From SAR324 cluster bacterium (lineage in GTDB: Bacteria > SAR324 > NAC60-12), in the NCBI GenBank assembly GCA_015231825.1, contig JADGAV010000010.1:109912-173911 (forward strand): 64,000 nucleotides of DNA. Direction: 5' to 3'. Of this stretch, positions 9,653 through 18,470 are shown piece after piece. Made by a program: the position numbers and the translations under genes. Under the pieces are notes generated by a model. It was not told where the DNA came from. It worked only from the letters and a program-made list of their open reading frames with translations, and ran no database searches. How positions within the stretch are numbered: position 1 is the stretch's first letter; every line of letters begins with the position of its first letter.

Positions 9653-10810
9653 ATGAGATCACTGTCAATCGCACCGCAAATCAGTGTCTATCTGTCTTTT
9701 TTCATTTACGCGCTGGCTTTGGGGGGAATTTATCCTCGTTTGGGTGATCTTCAGATTCAGATGGGTGTCGGAGAAACCGTTTTGGGGGGCGCACTGTTGG
9801 GAGCTGCTCTCGGGGCCCAGATTTCGCTGATGTTTGCTGGTCCGTTGGTTGAAAAATTAGGACATCGGCTTGTCATCATTGCCTGTATCCCTCTCATTGG
9901 GATGGCAGAATATGCAGCAAGTCTTGCTTTCTCCCCAATTTTGTTTTTCTTTTGTTTGATCATTGCCGGTTTAGCTTTGGGGGCGCTGGAAATCGTAGTC
10001 AATCTCGATGCCGACCGTACTGAACTGATGATTGGACGGGGAATCATGAATCGTTCTCATGGGTTTTGGAGTTTCGGTTTTTTTGGAGCAGGACTGATCG
10101 GAGCAGGTGCCAGCGAACTCCAGATCAGTCCTAGCCAGCAATTGTTGGCTCAAACCTTAATCATCAGTATCGCTGCTTTTTTAATTTTCCGCGAGTATTC
10201 CCCTCCCCCTTCCCGTTTAATCCATGAGAGCCCCAATCCCAGATTTGTTCGTCCAACTCTGGGTATTCTGATGCTGGTGCTGTTCACGCTCTCAGCGATG
10301 CTTCTGGAAAGTGCAGGAATTGATTGGTCTGTAATTTTTATGCGCGACACATTTGACGAGTCTCCTTTCGTCAATGGGATTGCTTTCGCCTCAGGAGCAT
10401 TGCCTCAGGGGTTTGCCCGCTTTTTTGCAGATGGATTTGTAGACCGTTTTGGGCGTGTGAAAGTGGCAAAAGGGTCTCTTCTAGTACTTGGATCAGGAGC
10501 TGTTTTTGTCACTTTTGCTGTGCATCCGGCAATGGCGCTGATCGGGTTCGGTTTAATGGGCGTGGGAACAGGTTGCATTTTTCCATTGGCCATGTCAGCA
10601 GCCGCCCAGCGGACTGATCGAACAGCGGCGAGCAATGTTGCATCATTGGCCCAGTTTTCATTTATGGTTTTTCTCGTTGCCCCCCCAATCCTGGGATTTA
10701 TTGCAGAGCACTTTGGAATCCGCTGGTCATTTGGAATCGGAATTCCTTTGGTGGTCTTAAGCTGGCTGACCACTTCTCAGTTGACTTCAATGGAAAAAAG
10801 ATCTGCTTGA
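9653..10810 (+). CDS. MFS transporter (YbjJ/FucP-like)
   Basis: The 385-residue protein is hydrophobic throughout with about 12 predicted spans. It carries MFS loop motifs, including GPLVEKLGHR after span 2 and the matching second-half FADGFVDRFGRVK. It begins 7 bp after the ABC ATPase stop and is followed by a terminator, so it is most likely the last gene of the sugar operon. It could import or export a related sugar or a metabolite. Substrate cannot be read from the sequence. Confidence 0.9.
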   Translation: MRSLSIAPQISVYLSFFIYALALGGIYPRLGDLQIQMGVGETVLGGALLGAALGAQISLMFAGPLVEKLGHRLVIIACIPLIGMAEYAASLAFSPILFFFCLIIAGLALGALEIVVNLDADRTELMIGRGIMNRSHGFWSFGFFGAGLIGAGASELQISPSQQLLAQTLIISIAAFLIFREYSPPPSRLIHESPNPRFVRPTLGILMLVLFTLSAMLLESAGIDWSVIFMRDTFDESPFVNGIAFASGALPQGFARFFADGFVDRFGRVKVAKGSLLVLGSGAVFVTFAVHPAMALIGFGLMGVGTGCIFPLAMSAAAQRTDRTAASNVASLAQFSFMVFLVAPPILGFIAEHFGIRWSFGIGIPLVVLSWLTTSQLTSMEKRSA

Positions 10811-10825
10811 TCGATTCGCCTTCCG

Positions 10826-10867
10826 ATCCGAACAGGTTCTTTAGTCAGCCCGAATCGGATGTTTTTT
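10826..10867 (+). terminator. Probable rho-independent terminator after the sugar operon
   Basis: ATCCGA (10826) pairs with TCGGAT (10855-10860); inside, GGTT pairs with AGCC (with a G-U pair) across an internal loop, and six Ts follow (10862-10867). It lies 15 bp after the MFS stop codon, exactly where an operon terminator is expected. Confidence 0.65.
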
Positions 10868-11250
10868 CGCGCTCATGATGAGCAGATTTTGATGAAGTGG
10901 TCAGACGCTTCAGAGTGCAGTGTTTGAAAACGACGAATTTTGTGCTAAAACCAGCTTGCGAAATTGAGGGAAATTCGTCAATCTCACGCTTGCTCAATCG
11001 TGATTGTTTGCTCGCATCTGGTGGAGGGACACTAAAATTTCAGAGATGCTTGAATTTGCTCCAGAGTATTCCCTGGTTTTCTCCCCTGGATTTTGAAGAA
11101 CAGCATAACCCTGTTTTCAGATCAATGTATCAGGTACTGACTATTGTGAGGCGATGATATTATATTGCAAAATGCCGCCCTCAAAGATTCAGCTTCCTCC
11201 CAAAGCAGTGACCGAGATCATTTGTTTTCATAATTATTAAGGATTCTCTC
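10868..11250. other. Intergenic stretch before the TRAP-type binding protein
   Basis: About 380 bases with no gene I can support. An 86-codon open frame (10897-11157) has no ribosome-binding site and no recognisable protein features. AAGGA at 11239-11243 is the ribosome-binding site for the TTG start at 11251. No clear promoter was identified. Confidence 0.5.
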
Positions 11251-12183
11251 TTGCGCACCTCTTTTCAAATACGGCTGGGGGGCTACGGTCCGCCAACGAC
11301 TTCTTTCAGCAGGTCTCTTAAAATGATCGGAGATCGTCTCGAAAAACAATTCGGCGATGATGTGGATATCAAATACATTTACAACATCATGGACCTCGGA
11401 TTTAAAGGAGAAGATATATTGTGGCTCACGGAGCAGGGGTTTCTGACGATCTCATACCAATCTTCCAGTTATCTGACCGACCGTGTACCGGAATTGGGCT
11501 TTGTCGACCTGCCATTTTTATTTGAGAGCAACGAACAGGCTCGAGCAGCGATGGATGGGGCACTGGGGCATTATCTGTCACAAAAAACTGAAGAGCGAAT
11601 CAATTATAAAATTCTGGGATACTTCGAAAATGGGTTTCGCCAGATTTCTAACAAATTGAGACCGATCCGGAATCCCGGTGATTTTGGAGGAATGCGCATC
11701 CGTGTGCTGCCGAGCGATGTTCAAGCCAGAAGTTTCGATTTATTGGGGGCAACGCCGCTGCGTTTGGACCTGACAGAGGCCATTGCAGGAATTGTCGACG
11801 GCAGCCTTGATGCTCAGGAAAATCCATTCGCCAATACAGTCACTTATCAGGCACACAAGTATCATCGATTTCACACGCGCTCGAACCATTTTTATATTTC
11901 ACGCAGCATCATGTGCCATCGTTCGACCTATTATACCTGGCCTGAAGAATTGAAAATCGCCATGAATGATGCCGTTCGTGAAGCCATTCTTTTTCAACGT
12001 GAGATGGCAGAACAGGAAGATGTTGAATCTCGGAAAGTAATCGAAGAAGAGGGGTGTCAAATTGAAGATTTAAGTCCCGAAGAACACGAAAATTTTGCTG
12101 AGGCAGTCAAACCCCAGCATGATGACGCAAAAAAAATATTTGGAGAAAAAATGTTTCAAATGCTGAAAAACCCGACCTGTTAA
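11251..12183 (+). CDS. TRAP-transporter DctP-family solute-binding protein lacking a signal peptide
   Basis: The 310-residue protein matches the DctP (TRAP) binding-protein family: the N-terminal strand IRLGGYGPPTTSFSR, LPFLFESNEQARAAMDG, ENGFRQISN (R130), the core motif GMRIRVLPSD with R151, which in the family binds the substrate carboxylate, and GSLDAQENP (184-192). It starts at a TTG with AAGGA about 7 bases upstream. Unusually, the mature domain begins at residue 5, with no signal peptide, and an in-frame stop at 11209 rules out a longer start. No DctQ/DctM membrane genes are nearby. It may be a cytoplasmic ligand-binding protein or a decayed or orphan gene. Its 3' end is four bases from the convergent next gene. 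Confidence 0.85.
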   Translation: MRTSFQIRLGGYGPPTTSFSRSLKMIGDRLEKQFGDDVDIKYIYNIMDLGFKGEDILWLTEQGFLTISYQSSSYLTDRVPELGFVDLPFLFESNEQARAAMDGALGHYLSQKTEERINYKILGYFENGFRQISNKLRPIRNPGDFGGMRIRVLPSDVQARSFDLLGATPLRLDLTEAIAGIVDGSLDAQENPFANTVTYQAHKYHRFHTRSNHFYISRSIMCHRSTYYTWPEELKIAMNDAVREAILFQREMAEQEDVESRKVIEEEGCQIEDLSPEEHENFAEAVKPQHDDAKKIFGEKMFQMLKNPTC

Positions 12184-12187
12184 AAAT

Positions 12188-13213
12188 TTACCAGACCCCA
12201 TCAATCACCAGTTTTCCGATCATGTCTCCTGCCTCGAGGGCAAGGTGTCCTTTTTTCAGATTTTCCACACTCATCCCTTCTAAAGAGTTCGTCATTGTTG
12301 ATTTTAATATTCCCTGATCAAAAAGTTCAGAGGCTTGATTCAGGAGACGATGCTGCTCCAGCATGTCTTCGGTTTGGAACATCGGGCGGGTGAACATCAA
12401 CTCCCAGGCAAAACTGACACTTTTTTGGAAAAAGATATTCATGTCCATCGGCGCATTGTCAGCTGTGCTGATGATCGAGCAAATCTTTCCCTGCGGCTTG
12501 ATCACATCGAACATATTGTGAACATGTTTTTCGGTGCTGTTGAGACAGAGAACGGCGTCCACTTCCTGCAGGTTGTTTTCTTTGAACTCACTTTTAAAAG
12601 ACTGATGGTGGTTGATGATTTCATCAGCACCCATTTGCCGGCACCATTTTTCAGAACTTTCCCGGGAGGCGGTCGCGATAACTTTCAAACCGGCCACTTG
12701 TTTCGCGAGCTGAATCGCAATGGAACCGACTCCGCCGGCTCCTCCTATAATTAAAATCGATTTGCGGATATTTTTTTGAGGGGTGGACTCAAAACCTAAA
12801 CGATCAAATAAGGACTCCCATGCGGTAATAGTCGTCAAGGGCATGGCCGCCGCTTCCTTAAAAGAAAGCTTGCGAGGTTTTTTTCCGACAATTCGTTCGT
12901 CAATCAGGTGCAGTTCACTATTGCAGCCGGGACGGGTGACATCGCCTGCGTAATACACTTCGTCTCCTGTTTTGAACAGCGTCACCTCTTTTCCAACGGC
13001 TTCTATCACTCCAGCTGCATCCCAGCCGAGCACGTTTGCGGTTTCACTTTTTGGGGTTCTCATGCGAACCTTGGTATCCACCGGATTCAGCGAGACGGCT
13101 TTCACCCTGACCAATAAATCACGAGGACGGGGTTCCGGGTTTGGCAGAGTCAATGCCACCAACGAGTTCGATTCTTTTATGGGTAATGGTTCATAAAATC
13201 CTATTGCTTTCAT
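12188..13213 (-). CDS. Zinc-type alcohol dehydrogenase-like / quinone oxidoreductase family protein
   Basis: The 341-residue medium-chain dehydrogenase/reductase has the GroES-like N-terminal domain (NPVDTKVR, GWDAAGVIEAVG) and an NADPH-binding Rossmann domain with GGAGGVGS (157-164). It resembles the YogA/ZADH group of COG0604, NADPH-dependent reductases of quinones or enones, and lacks the structural-zinc Cys cluster of classical alcohol dehydrogenases. It lies downstream of the enoyl-CoA hydratase in the same direction with a ~194-bp gap, so it may be transcribed separately. Physiological substrate is unknown. Confidence 0.9.
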   Translation of the reverse strand: MKAIGFYEPLPIKESNSLVALTLPNPEPRPRDLLVRVKAVSLNPVDTKVRMRTPKSETANVLGWDAAGVIEAVGKEVTLFKTGDEVYYAGDVTRPGCNSELHLIDERIVGKKPRKLSFKEAAAMPLTTITAWESLFDRLGFESTPQKNIRKSILIIGGAGGVGSIAIQLAKQVAGLKVIATASRESSEKWCRQMGADEIINHHQSFKSEFKENNLQEVDAVLCLNSTEKHVHNMFDVIKPQGKICSIISTADNAPMDMNIFFQKSVSFAWELMFTRPMFQTEDMLEQHRLLNQASELFDQGILKSTMTNSLEGMSVENLKKGHLALEAGDMIGKLVIDGVW

Positions 13214-13407
13214 TTCTTTTTCCTCATGGATTGCGTTCAGATAATGGATTTCGGGTTTCCCTCAGATCAACTCTTCCGATAATAGCATCGAACAATATGA
13301 AGATATCTTGTTTGCTCCACGGAACTCTGCCACTGATTTTCGTTGAGTATTGTCAAACGCCTTTGACAAGGCATGTTAATCGATTGATATTGACGCAGTC
13401 CGCTGAT

Positions 13408-14211
13408 TTAACGGCCTTGAAAAACAGGATCGCGTTTTTCCATGAAGGCGGCCACGCCTTCTCTATGATCCTGGGTTTGACCGCAGCGCAGGTGTGTAAT
13501 GGATTCACGATCCAGGATAGTATGGAAATCTGAATTGACCGCGAGGTTGATATTTTCCTTCATGTAACGAAAACTGACCAATGGACCATGAGCGATGCGG
13601 GAGGCCAGCTCTTTAATTGTTTCAGCGAATTCGTCTTTGGGAATCACACGATTGACCAGCCCTATCCTCAAGGCTTCATTTGAATCGACTATATCTCCCA
13701 AAATAAACAATTCTTTTGCCTTCGCTTCTCCTACCAGTCTGGTCAGCTGCCAGGTAGTTCCATAATCTCCCCCATAGCCAACCTTGGCAAACGCCGTTCC
13801 GAATTTTGCATGTTCTGAACAAAACCTGAGATCACAGGACAATGCAATGCCTAATCCTGCTCCCACCGCGTAGCCGTTGACGGCGGCGATGGTTACTTTT
13901 GGAATCACGTGCAGCAAACGCGACAATTCCTGCCCTTTTCGCTGCCGGTCGATTGCCTGCTCGAAAGTCAAGGGAGTTCCTGACGAATCAGCCATTTTGG
14001 AAACGTCACCACCCGCGCAAAAAGCCCGATCGCCTTCACCAGTCAGCACAATTGCTCCAATGGATGAATCCACTGCAAATTCCTTAAGATTGGAGATCGT
14101 TGATTCAATGAGATCGGCACTCAATGAATTCATTTTTTGGGGACGGTTGAAAGTCAATGTTGCCACTTTACTTTCTACATTGACCCGAAGATCCTCTGTT
14201 GTTTCGCTCAT
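13408..14211 (-). CDS. Enoyl-CoA hydratase/isomerase family protein (PaaG-like active site)
   Basis: The 267-residue crotonase-fold protein has the oxyanion-hole segments FCAGGD (64-69) and NGYAVGAGLGIA (112-123). The first catalytic Glu of ordinary hydratases is replaced by Ala in GTAFAKVG, and the second position is D149 in GGDYGTTW. That arrangement is typical of isomerases such as PaaG (epoxyphenylacetyl-CoA isomerase), not of simple hydratases. It therefore probably isomerises or rearranges a CoA thioester. It follows the glutaredoxin-DinB gene by 35 bp on the same strand and likely shares its transcript. The pathway is not evident from neighbours. Confidence 0.92.
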   Translation of the reverse strand: MSETTEDLRVNVESKVATLTFNRPQKMNSLSADLIESTISNLKEFAVDSSIGAIVLTGEGDRAFCAGGDVSKMADSSGTPLTFEQAIDRQRKGQELSRLLHVIPKVTIAAVNGYAVGAGLGIALSCDLRFCSEHAKFGTAFAKVGYGGDYGTTWQLTRLVGEAKAKELFILGDIVDSNEALRIGLVNRVIPKDEFAETIKELASRIAHGPLVSFRYMKENINLAVNSDFHTILDRESITHLRCGQTQDHREGVAAFMEKRDPVFQGR

Positions 14212-14246
14212 TTTTCCTCCTGATGGTGTTCAAAGCTTTGCGGATT

Positions 14247-15008
14247 TTAGCCCCAGACTTCCTGGGGGAGGGGCAAACCAGCCAGATCCGAATCGGTGAG
14301 CGGATGACTGGGTTTGATCTGATAGGATTCCAGCATTTTCATCAATTGACGAAGATGTTGAGCTGAATGCCAGCACGTCCGTTCCAAAAGTTCATGAAGA
14401 ATCTGTTCTCCGTAGTAAGTGCCGACTTTTTTGTGAAAATCAACATCTCCTGCCCTCTCTGCCCATTCCTGGAAATCCTGCTGAACGGTCTTTCCCGCAT
14501 CGGCGATGTCGTCGGCCGTTTTCATAGATTCTGCAGGTGCCGCATTCAGGGTTGTTTCAGTCAGGCCGCTTTCCGAGGCGGCTTCAAGGAAAGCCTGTGA
14601 GATTTTAAAAATATGATTGCTCAACTCTTTCATCGTCCGATCCCGATCCGGGATTTTGCTTTCCAATTTGTTTTGAGGAATTTGCCTCACTGAACTCTGG
14701 GCTTTGCTCAAGATTATATTCAGTTTAGCGAATAATTGCTCGGGAGGAAGTGTGGAGGCTTCCAGGGAGACACCTACAAAATCTGCCACTTCCGAAAGGA
14801 CAAGCCCGTGGACAAAACGGTTTCCGCGGCTGACCACGGGAGTTGACTTGACGCCCAGATCCAGAAGGTCCGCCAGACCGTCAGGGTCCTCAGTCACATC
14901 GATAGAAATGAAGTCAATCTCACGGACTGACAGGAATTCCTTAACCCTTAAACAGCTCGTTCAGGCAGGTTTCCAAAATACTTTCAATGGGGGATTCGGG
15001 TTGTTCAT
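14247..15008 (-). CDS. Glutaredoxin-DinB fusion, probable selenoprotein (in-frame UGA at 14961-14963)
   Basis: Read from ATG at 15008 with UGA as an amino acid, the frame gives 253 residues. Residues 1-82 form a glutaredoxin domain: strand LKVFWKPA, then U16-T-S-C19, then LRVKEFLSVREIDF, VKSTPVV with the cis-Pro turn, and RGNRFVHG. The UGA falls exactly on the first Cys of the glutaredoxin CxxC motif. The C-terminal ~150 residues are a DinB-like four-helix domain with His residues (ILHELLERTCWHSAQHLRQL) that could bind metal or thiol cofactor. Conventional callers would start at the GTG at 14897 and lose the redox centre. No clear ribosome-binding site precedes the ATG. The alternative is a nonsense mutation or sequencing error in a Cys codon. 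It lies 35 bp upstream of the enoyl-CoA hydratase gene. Confidence 0.75.
14927..14955 (-). promoter_or_regulatory. Possible SECIS-like hairpin just after the in-frame UGA
   Basis: Starting five bases after the UGA, CUGUU and AGG can pair with CCU and GUCAG, with a U-U mismatch, a two-base bulge and an 11-base loop beginning with G. Bacterial SECIS elements are small hairpins in this position with G near the loop start. The stem is weak and was drawn by eye. Confidence 0.25.
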
Positions 15009-15203
15009 GTATTTTTAAATATTAATTGTGAAAAAAACTTCGTCCATTCTTACTGTCAAGAGGGATCAGGGAGTATCTTTGCCAACTAATACAGACCATG
15101 CCGGGATCGGCCGTCTCGGTTTGATCATTTGACAGGGCCTGAGTCACCGTTTCCGCCGGTGATTAGCCATTACTTCAATATGACGCCAAAAGGACGCCGG
15201 GTT

Positions 15204-16502
15204 TTACATATCATTCACTCGTTGGCAGGTACGGTTGAGACGTTCAATGGCATCATCGGTCTCTGCTTCAGAAATCAGCATGGAAGGCGCAATTCGAATG
15301 ACATGACCGTCCAAACCGCCCGCCCCCACCAGCAATTTTTCGGCTTTTGCAGATTCAATAAATGCTTTTGCTTTTGCAGGAGAAGGCGTTTTTCCGTTCC
15401 TGTCCTCGACCAGTTCGATCCCCTGCATCAAACCCATTCCTCGAACTTCGCCAATCCAATGGTATTTTTGATAAAGTGCGTCCAGTCCGGCACGAAGCTG
15501 TTTCCCGCGCTTCGCTGAAAGTGCCGGAGTGTTTTCCTGCTTCATCACTTCCAAAGTTGCTTCCATAGCTGCCATGGAAATGGGATTTCCACCATAGGTC
15601 GAAAATGTTTTTGCGGTCCATGAGGCGGCAATTTCAGGACGGGTTATGGTCGCCCCTACGGGTGCGCCGTTGGCGATCCCTTTGGCCATCACCATGATGT
15701 CGGGTTCCACACCCCAATGTTCAATTCCAAACCATTTGTCTCCGGTACGACCAAATCCTGCCTGTACTTCATCACTGATAAAAAGCCCTCCGTAGCTTCG
15801 AATAATTTCTGCTGCTTTTTGAAAATACCCTTTTGGAGGAACAACGAAGCCGCCGACGCCCTGAATGGTTTCTGCAAAAAAGGCTGCCGGTTTTCCATTG
15901 GTCGTTGTCCGTATCACATCTTCGATGTCCTGGGCCATCTTTTCTCCCAGTTTTTCATCCTCAGGATCGAATGGACTTCGATAGGGATAAGGGGACATCG
16001 CATATTTCAGAAAAGGAATCACGCTCGTAGTCGGTCGCCAGGGTCCATGCCCTGTCATATTGGACGCCAGCACACTTCTTCCGGAATAACCGTTCCGCAG
16101 GACAATGATTTCTTGACGATCCGTGTGGCATTGAGCCAGGGTTATCGCTGTTTCAACAGCCTCGGTGCCGCTATTGGTAAAAAAAGTGCTTTTCAGTTTC
16201 CCCGGTGCAATTGAGGCCAGCTCTTTTCCGGCATTAACCTGATTTTCAGTGATATACAGTGTGGAAGTGTGCCCCAGTTTTTTCATTTGCTCAGAGACCC
16301 GATCAATCACCACTGGATGGCAGTGACCGATGGAGGTGGTTAGAATTCCTGCAATCAAATCAAGATATTCGTCTCCTTCAGCATCAATTAATTTCACTCC
16401 TTTTGCTTCCACGGCAACGATAGGTTCATCATACAGCGGTTTAGCGCAGGGAAAAATATATTCCTCATGTGCTGCTTTCACGTGTGCTGATCGTTCATTC
16501 AT
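15204..16502 (-). CDS. Class III pyridoxal-phosphate aminotransferase (AGXT2/GABA-transaminase-like)
   Basis: The 432-residue protein is a full-length class III aminotransferase. It has the PLP phosphate-binding segment NSGTEAVE (110-117), the cofactor-pairing DE in ISDEVQAGFGRTG (D244, E245) and the Schiff-base Lys274 in VMAKGIANGAPVGA. From memory the closest pattern is alanine-glyoxylate aminotransferase 2 and related omega-amino acid transaminases. It would move an amino group from an amino acid such as an omega-amino acid or alanine to a keto acid. It ends about 195 bp before the glutaredoxin-DinB start and reads in the same direction. Specific substrate is unknown. Confidence 0.93.
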   Translation of the reverse strand: MNERSAHVKAAHEEYIFPCAKPLYDEPIVAVEAKGVKLIDAEGDEYLDLIAGILTTSIGHCHPVVIDRVSEQMKKLGHTSTLYITENQVNAGKELASIAPGKLKSTFFTNSGTEAVETAITLAQCHTDRQEIIVLRNGYSGRSVLASNMTGHGPWRPTTSVIPFLKYAMSPYPYRSPFDPEDEKLGEKMAQDIEDVIRTTTNGKPAAFFAETIQGVGGFVVPPKGYFQKAAEIIRSYGGLFISDEVQAGFGRTGDKWFGIEHWGVEPDIMVMAKGIANGAPVGATITRPEIAASWTAKTFSTYGGNPISMAAMEATLEVMKQENTPALSAKRGKQLRAGLDALYQKYHWIGEVRGMGLMQGIELVEDRNGKTPSPAKAKAFIESAKAEKLLVGAGGLDGHVIRIAPSMLISEAETDDAIERLNRTCQRVNDM

Positions 16503-17127
16503 AGTGCTTACCCCTTAAAAAAATGTTTCAGCCAGGTTTTGGTCAAGATAGTCTCGTAGCTCGTTCGACCGGATTGGCAATACCTTGCTTTTTCTTGAAT
16601 TAATCATGCGAAATGGCATCGCTTACTGTACAATAAAAGTTTGGAAAAATTCCAGCGAATGGTATTTGAGGGAGCTGGCGGGTCCTTTTTTGGATTTTTT
16701 GCTTTTACTGCCCTGCCTGCCGCATTTCAGAATATTTATCTTCATGTTGCATTGAAGTCTCCTTTTGCCGGCAGGATCTTTATGACCTGAAGATAAAAAA
16801 TTGAAGAGTCTTTGGAATTTTTTTGCGACGGACAAAATTTGCTTCTGGAGTGATTGGAGATACCTTGCATATTTTGTTGCAAAAAAGTATAGTTTTGTCT
16901 CTAAAAAATCAAGAGATTTAGGACAATATTGCGCAATGTGGAAAGAAAAGACAGGATTTATTTTTGCTTTGCTGAAAAAGTAATAACTTGACGTTGACAA
17001 CAGTATTTGGTCATCTTCCAAAATCATTTTAGACAACGACGGCGAATCACATTTTCCCTCATTTAGTCATCTTTACTTCCGGAATTCGCCATCTTCTTAC
17101 ACCCCCAATTTAAGGACAGAGAACCCA
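16503..17127. other. Long AT-rich intergenic region between divergent genes
   Basis: About 625 bases separate the divergently transcribed aminotransferase and Mo-hydroxylase genes. The stretch is richer in A and T than its neighbours. A 137-codon minus-strand open frame (16623-17036) shows low-complexity Lys/Ser/Phe composition and no recognisable domain, so I do not call it. AAGGA at 17112 precedes the ATG of the downstream operon by about 11 bases. Promoters for both directions probably lie here, but none is clear. Confidence 0.5.
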
Positions 17128-17991
17128 ATGAGGTATGAAGCCCCCGATTCGCTTGATGCGGCAACCGAATTATTAAGTTCTGAGCCTGGAGTATCCCGTA
17201 TTCTGGCAGGAGGGACTGATCTTCTTGTGCAAATGCACGCTGGAATGACTGAGCCCGACCTCATCGTTGACATTAAAAAAATCCCGGATCTCCGTGCCAT
17301 CGTTGCAGAAGACAGTGGTTTTCGTATCGGAGCTGCCGTGACGGGCGCCGAAATGGGCGAACATCGTGAGCTTAAAAGTGCCTGGCCCGGCGTTGTCGAA
17401 GCCGTCGAACTGATTGGATCCACTCAGATTCAGGGGCGTGCCACACCTGGCGGCAATTTATGCAATGCATCTCCTGCAGCGGACAGTGTCCCTGCGATGG
17501 TGGCAGCAGGTGCCACAGTTACGGTAGTGGGAACCGAAGGCACCCGGGAAATCCCGGTTCAGGAAATCTGCACTGGTCCCGGTCAAACTTCCTTAAAGAA
17601 GGGTGAGATTGTTGTTTCCTTCAAACTTCCTGCGCGTCCTTCTCGCTCCGGTGATGCCTACTTGAGGATGACTCCGCGCACGGAGATGGACATCGCCGTC
17701 GTAGGAGTGGGCGTCAATTTGACAATGGACCAGGAGGGCAACTGCATTGATGCCCGTGTCGCCATTGGAGCCGTTGCTCCGACGGTGCTGCTGGTTCCAG
17801 AAGCGGCGGCGGCTCTGATAGGAACAAAAGTGGATGAATCCGCACTAGCCGAATTGGCATCAGCCGCATCAGCCGCATGCCGACCGATTGATGACAAACG
17901 GGGTACTAAAAAATATCGAATCAAGGTCGCCGGTGTTTTGGCAAAACGTGCGGCCAAAATTGCAGTTGAAAGAGCAGGACAATCACTATGA
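17128..17991 (+). CDS. Xanthine dehydrogenase-family FAD-binding subunit (CoxM-like)
   Basis: The 287-residue medium subunit carries the FAD-binding motifs LAGGTDLL (26-33) and ATPGGNLCNASPAADS (about 104-119), and the C-terminal CO-dehydrogenase flavoprotein domain. It passes electrons from the iron-sulfur subunit to FAD and then to an acceptor. Its stop overlaps the start of the small-subunit gene by four bases (ATGA), giving a tightly coupled operon in the order medium, small, large. Named annotation pipelines may write coxM, but the large subunit argues against true CO dehydrogenase. Confidence 0.92.
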   Translation: MRYEAPDSLDAATELLSSEPGVSRILAGGTDLLVQMHAGMTEPDLIVDIKKIPDLRAIVAEDSGFRIGAAVTGAEMGEHRELKSAWPGVVEAVELIGSTQIQGRATPGGNLCNASPAADSVPAMVAAGATVTVVGTEGTREIPVQEICTGPGQTSLKKGEIVVSFKLPARPSRSGDAYLRMTPRTEMDIAVVGVGVNLTMDQEGNCIDARVAIGAVAPTVLLVPEAAAALIGTKVDESALAELASAASAACRPIDDKRGTKKYRIKVAGVLAKRAAKIAVERAGQSL

Positions 17992-18470
17992 CAAAGCAAC
18001 ATGTAACAACGTCGATAAACGGCGATGAAATTGAATTCCTTTGTGAAACCGAGCAAACATTGCTCGATATTTTGCGCGACGAACTCCAGTTTATTGGCAC
18101 CAAAGAAGGTTGCGGGTCTGGTGATTGCGGCGCATGCAGTGTGATCGTTGACGGGCGTTTGGTTTGCGCATGCTTGATGCTTGGTGTTGAGGCACAAGGA
18201 AAAAAGATCGAAACCATTGAAGGAATTGCAACGAAGGAGGAACTTCATCCTTTGCAGCAGAAATTTATTGATCACGCCGCTCTGCAGTGTGGATTTTGTA
18301 CACCCGGATTTTTGGTTGCTTCTAAAGCATTATTGGAAAAAAACCCCAATCCAACTGAAACCGAAGTGCGCTATTGGCTTGCTGGTAATCTTTGCCGTTG
18401 TACTGGATATGACAAGATTGTCCGAGCCGTCCTGGATGCTGCACAAGAAATGAGAGGAGCCTCGGCATGA
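17988..18470 (+). CDS. Xanthine dehydrogenase-family [2Fe-2S] subunit (CoxS-like)
   Basis: The 160-residue small subunit binds two [2Fe-2S] clusters. The plant-ferredoxin-type cluster uses C42, C47, C50 and C62 (C60 is also near), and the second, helical-domain cluster uses C101, C104, C136 and C138 (CGFCTPG and CRCTG). It relays electrons from the molybdenum site to the FAD subunit. It overlaps both neighbours by ATGA junctions, which points to equal production of the three subunits. Confidence 0.95.
   Translation: MTKQHVTTSINGDEIEFLCETEQTLLDILRDELQFIGTKEGCGSGDCGACSVIVDGRLVCACLMLGVEAQGKKIETIEGIATKEELHPLQQKFIDHAALQCGFCTPGFLVASKALLEKNPNPTETEVRYWLAGNLCRCTGYDKIVRAVLDAAQEMRGASA

Noticed and set aside
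10897..11157. 86-codon open frame between the MFS and TRAP-type genes
   Set aside because: No ribosome-binding site, no domain and no signal or membrane pattern; it looks like chance in an intergenic region.
14247..14897. DinB protein starting at the GTG at 14897
   Set aside because: This start cuts the glutaredoxin domain in half; the fold continues upstream through the in-frame UGA to an ATG at 15008.
16623..17036. 137-codon minus-strand frame in the AT-rich gap
   Set aside because: Composition is low-complexity Lys/Ser/Phe with no recognisable fold, and the start lacks a ribosome-binding site.
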